From Planctomycetota bacterium (GTDB lineage: Bacteria > Planctomycetota > JAJSAM01 > JAJVHW01): a stretch of DNA of 64,000 nucleotides. The stretch lies in NCBI GenBank assembly GCA_021414065.1, contig JAIOPE010000151.1, positions 1 through 64,000 of the forward strand, given 5' to 3'. The notes below the pieces were generated by a model. It was not told where the DNA came from. It saw nothing but the letters and a program-made list of their open reading frames with translations, and searched no databases. Below, piece after piece: positions 62,392 through 64,000 of this stretch (positions within the stretch are counted from its first letter, which is position 1; each line of letters opens with the position of its first letter). The position numbers and the translations under genes are program-made.

Positions 62392-62397
62392 TACGCT
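62392..62397 (+). promoter_or_regulatory. -10-like element TACGCT in a 19-bp divergent gap
   Basis: TACGCT lies 6 nt before the ATG of the MOSC gene at 62404. The gap between this ATG and the divergent rsmH ATG (62384) is only 19 bp, so each -35 region must lie inside the other gene and both transcripts must start at or near their start codons. Confidence 0.4.
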
Positions 62398-62403
62398 TCG
62401 CGG

Positions 62404-62862
62404 ATGGACGACTCCACGACGAACGGCGCCCACCGTGTCCTCCGCATGTGGGTGCGCCCGGAGATGGACGCGGCGACCGTCGAGCGCACGGCGCTCACAC
62501 TCGTGCCGGGTCACGGCATCGACGGCGACCACTCGTACGACGGGCGGCGGCACGTCACGATCATCTTCCAGGACGACTGGGCCGCGGCGCTCCGCGACCA
62601 CGGCCGGGACGTCGATCCGCAGGCCCGCCGCGCGAACGTGCTCGTCACCGGCGGAAACGGTCAGCGGTTCGTCGGGCAGACGGTCCGTCTCGGCGGCGCG
62701 CTCGTCGAGGTGAAGGGCATCGTCAATCCGTGCCCCGTGATGGACAAGGCGTCCAACGGTCTCCAGGCCGCGCTTGCGCCGCAGGGCCGCGGTGGCGTCT
62801 GGGGCCGGATCGTCGAAGGCGCGACGCTGCGGCCTGGAGACGAGTTGTTGCCGGAGCGCTGA
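62404..62862 (+). CDS. MOSC domain protein
   Basis: Protein of 152 residues that is essentially a single MOSC domain: VPGHGIDGDHSYDGRRHVTIIFQDDWAAAL, RRANVLVTGG, FVGQTVRLGGALVEVKGIVNPCPVMDKASNGL with the conserved Cys in NPCPVMD, and GVWGRIVEGATLRPGDEL. MOSC domains bind molybdenum cofactor through the Cys or act as sulfur carriers in metal-cofactor pathways. This stand-alone form has no partner domain. The gene converges with the partial gene at the edge of the window with no gap. Confidence 0.88.
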   Translation: MDDSTTNGAHRVLRMWVRPEMDAATVERTALTLVPGHGIDGDHSYDGRRHVTIIFQDDWAAALRDHGRDVDPQARRANVLVTGGNGQRFVGQTVRLGGALVEVKGIVNPCPVMDKASNGLQAALAPQGRGGVWGRIVEGATLRPGDELLPER

Positions 62863-64000
62863 TCAGCGGTTCACGCGGATCACGGCCACCAGCCGCCCCG
62901 GACCCCAGGGGTTCGCGCCGAGGTCGATCTCCTTCGACTTGCCGTTCTCGAGAATGACCGGCTGCGACGCACGGGTACGCTTGATCGGGCACCGTTCGAT
63001 CAGCCCGACCTCCGTCGCCGACACCGGCGCACTCTCGACGGCGCCGACCGATGAGACGGCGAGATCGACGTCGGCGCGCCAGCCGTCGGCCGGACCCTGC
63101 GCGAGCCGCACGTTGAGGACGATCCCGCCGAGCGCGACCAGCGTTCGCGGATCGGCGATGCGCGCCTCCTGCGCGACCTCGACGTCGTAGTCGCCGATGT
63201 ACGGGACGGACGCGTAGGCCGCGAGCGCCAGGTTGCGACCCGTCATGGCCGGCGCGGAGACGGTCCCGAGCACCTTCTCGGACGTCCCCGCTGCGTCGCG
63301 CGCAGCGAGTCGCACGGAGACGTGTGCCCCGCGCAGCATGTCGCGCTCGAACGATGCCGCAAGCGCCACGGCATTGCTGCGGAAGGCGTCGGTGCCCGTC
63401 ACCGCCAGCGACGCTCCGCCGGGCCATCCCAGACCCAGCGCCGCGATGTTCCAGTTGACGTCTGCGGCGCCCGGGTCCGTCGCGCGGGCGAGTCTCTCCA
63501 ACTCCTGCGCCTCGACGCGCGGCGGGGCGGCGTCCCACCAGGTCAGGAGGCATCCGCGCAGGTCGTCTGAGGACGGCTCGAGCGCCGGAGCGACCAGCAC
63601 GGCTTCCTGCGCCAAGTTCGACAGGGACCCGATCGGCACCAGCGTCACCGCGCCCTGTTCGCGCGCGGGCGGCGCCGAGACCAGTTTCACCAGCAGAACC
63701 TCGCGGACGCTTCCGGTCGCGCCGCCGACCGAGCTCACCGGGGAGGCCAGCACGATGGCCGTCGTCGCGCCGGTCTGCGCGAGCCACTCGGTGGAGACGA
63801 ACCCGCCGCGCAACTCCGGCATCTCGACCGTCCCGAGGTCCTTCGTCCGCATCTCGACGCGGCGGATCGGGCGCTGCAGGTCGCCGGACGTCGCGGAGAA
63901 CCGCACCAACGCGCGGCCGCCGTCGGAGGTCTGCGTGGCGTTCAGCATCGCGCGGAGACCGTCTTCGACCATCGCCGGCACCGGGTCCGCGATGCTCGCG
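62863..64000 (-). CDS. hypothetical protein, 5' end beyond the window
   Basis: The frame is open to the edge of the window (ASIADPVPAMVEDGLRAML reads through), so the start lies outside. At least 379 residues are seen. The chain is beta-rich and polar, with FVSTEWLAQTGATTAIVLASP, ALGLGWPGGASLAVTGTDAFRSNAVALAASFERD, GTVSAPAMTGRNLALAAYASVPYIGDYDVEV and a C-terminal EIDLGANPWGPGRLVAVIRVNR. The end (KRTRASQPVILENGKSKEIDLG) looks like a beta-sandwich. No recognised family, and no signal peptide or membrane segment in the visible part. Confidence 0.7.
   Translation of the reverse strand, partial: ASIADPVPAMVEDGLRAMLNATQTSDGGRALVRFSATSGDLQRPIRRVEMRTKDLGTVEMPELRGGFVSTEWLAQTGATTAIVLASPVSSVGGATGSVREVLLVKLVSAPPAREQGAVTLVPIGSLSNLAQEAVLVAPALEPSSDDLRGCLLTWWDAAPPRVEAQELERLARATDPGAADVNWNIAALGLGWPGGASLAVTGTDAFRSNAVALAASFERDMLRGAHVSVRLAARDAAGTSEKVLGTVSAPAMTGRNLALAAYASVPYIGDYDVEVAQEARIADPRTLVALGGIVLNVRLAQGPADGWRADVDLAVSSVGAVESAPVSATEVGLIERCPIKRTRASQPVILENGKSKEIDLGANPWGPGRLVAVIRVNR

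Noticed and set aside
1-64000. CRISPR arrays, tRNA or rRNA genes, insertion sequences
   Set aside because: No regularly spaced repeats, cloverleaf-like segments, rRNA signatures or transposase motifs were found on reading both strands; only the palindromic pair near 43 kb resembles a mobile element.

Overview
The window is GC-rich (about 70%) chromosomal DNA, packed with protein genes on both strands. No rRNA, tRNA, CRISPR array, transposase, phage gene or origin was recognised. The gene content points to a planctomycete or close relative (inference, moderate confidence). The pointers are exported NHL, FG-GAP and VWG-type beta-propeller proteins, a PEP-CTERM protein, an ECF sigma factor fused to exported carboxypeptidase-regulatory-like domains, an RsmH with the extended N-terminus I associate with planctomycetes, and a c-type haem motif on a propeller protein.

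Layout. 1-2.2 kb: a diverged direct repeat, then a small membrane protein and a tandem pair of winged-helix-like paralogues. 2.4-4.5 kb: two envelope glycosyltransferase-type genes. 4.5-5.0 kb: a gene-poor stretch with potential RNA structure. 5.0-6.2 kb: a DUF2959 lipoprotein and a membrane protein. 6.2-17.7 kb: a copper/silver efflux island. Its minus-strand operon runs YHS-type lipoprotein, two outer-membrane TolC-like factors, CusB, CusA, and it diverges from a sigma54-type response regulator and histidine kinase. 17.7-28.1 kb: mixed housekeeping and envelope genes (2H-type protein, GT2, large exported protein with a likely ATT start, EamA transporter, cysteine-rich protein, OlsF-like acyltransferase, pyruvate-kinase-like protein, outer-membrane barrel). 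28.3-34.7 kb: a three-gene operon of exported propeller proteins. 34.7-40.1 kb: an FG-GAP protein and a phosphodiesterase-TPR lipoprotein in one operon. 40.3-43.0 kb: a zinc-ribbon membrane protein. 43.0-43.8 kb: an orphan HigA-like antitoxin between two palindromic dispersed elements. 43.8-47.0 kb: the sigma-carboxypeptidase fusion and a NYN nuclease-like gene. 47.2-60.8 kb: a segment bounded by two close paralogues; it holds a SWIM/DUF6493-like gene pair, a lipoprotein, a collapsed DUF808 gene, a giant TPR protein and a PEP-CTERM protein. 60.9-64 kb: a small lipoprotein, rsmH, a MOSC protein and a partial gene at the edge.

The clearest functional unit is the Cus island: the two-component system should sense metal and drive the divergent efflux operon, whose proteins carry several extra metal-binding segments. 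The most novel-looking items are the two insertions in CusA, the helical domain shared by four exported proteins, the SWIM/DUF6493 pair, the palindromic elements around the antitoxin, and repeated -10-like hexamers exactly 6 nt before start codons, which suggest leaderless transcripts.
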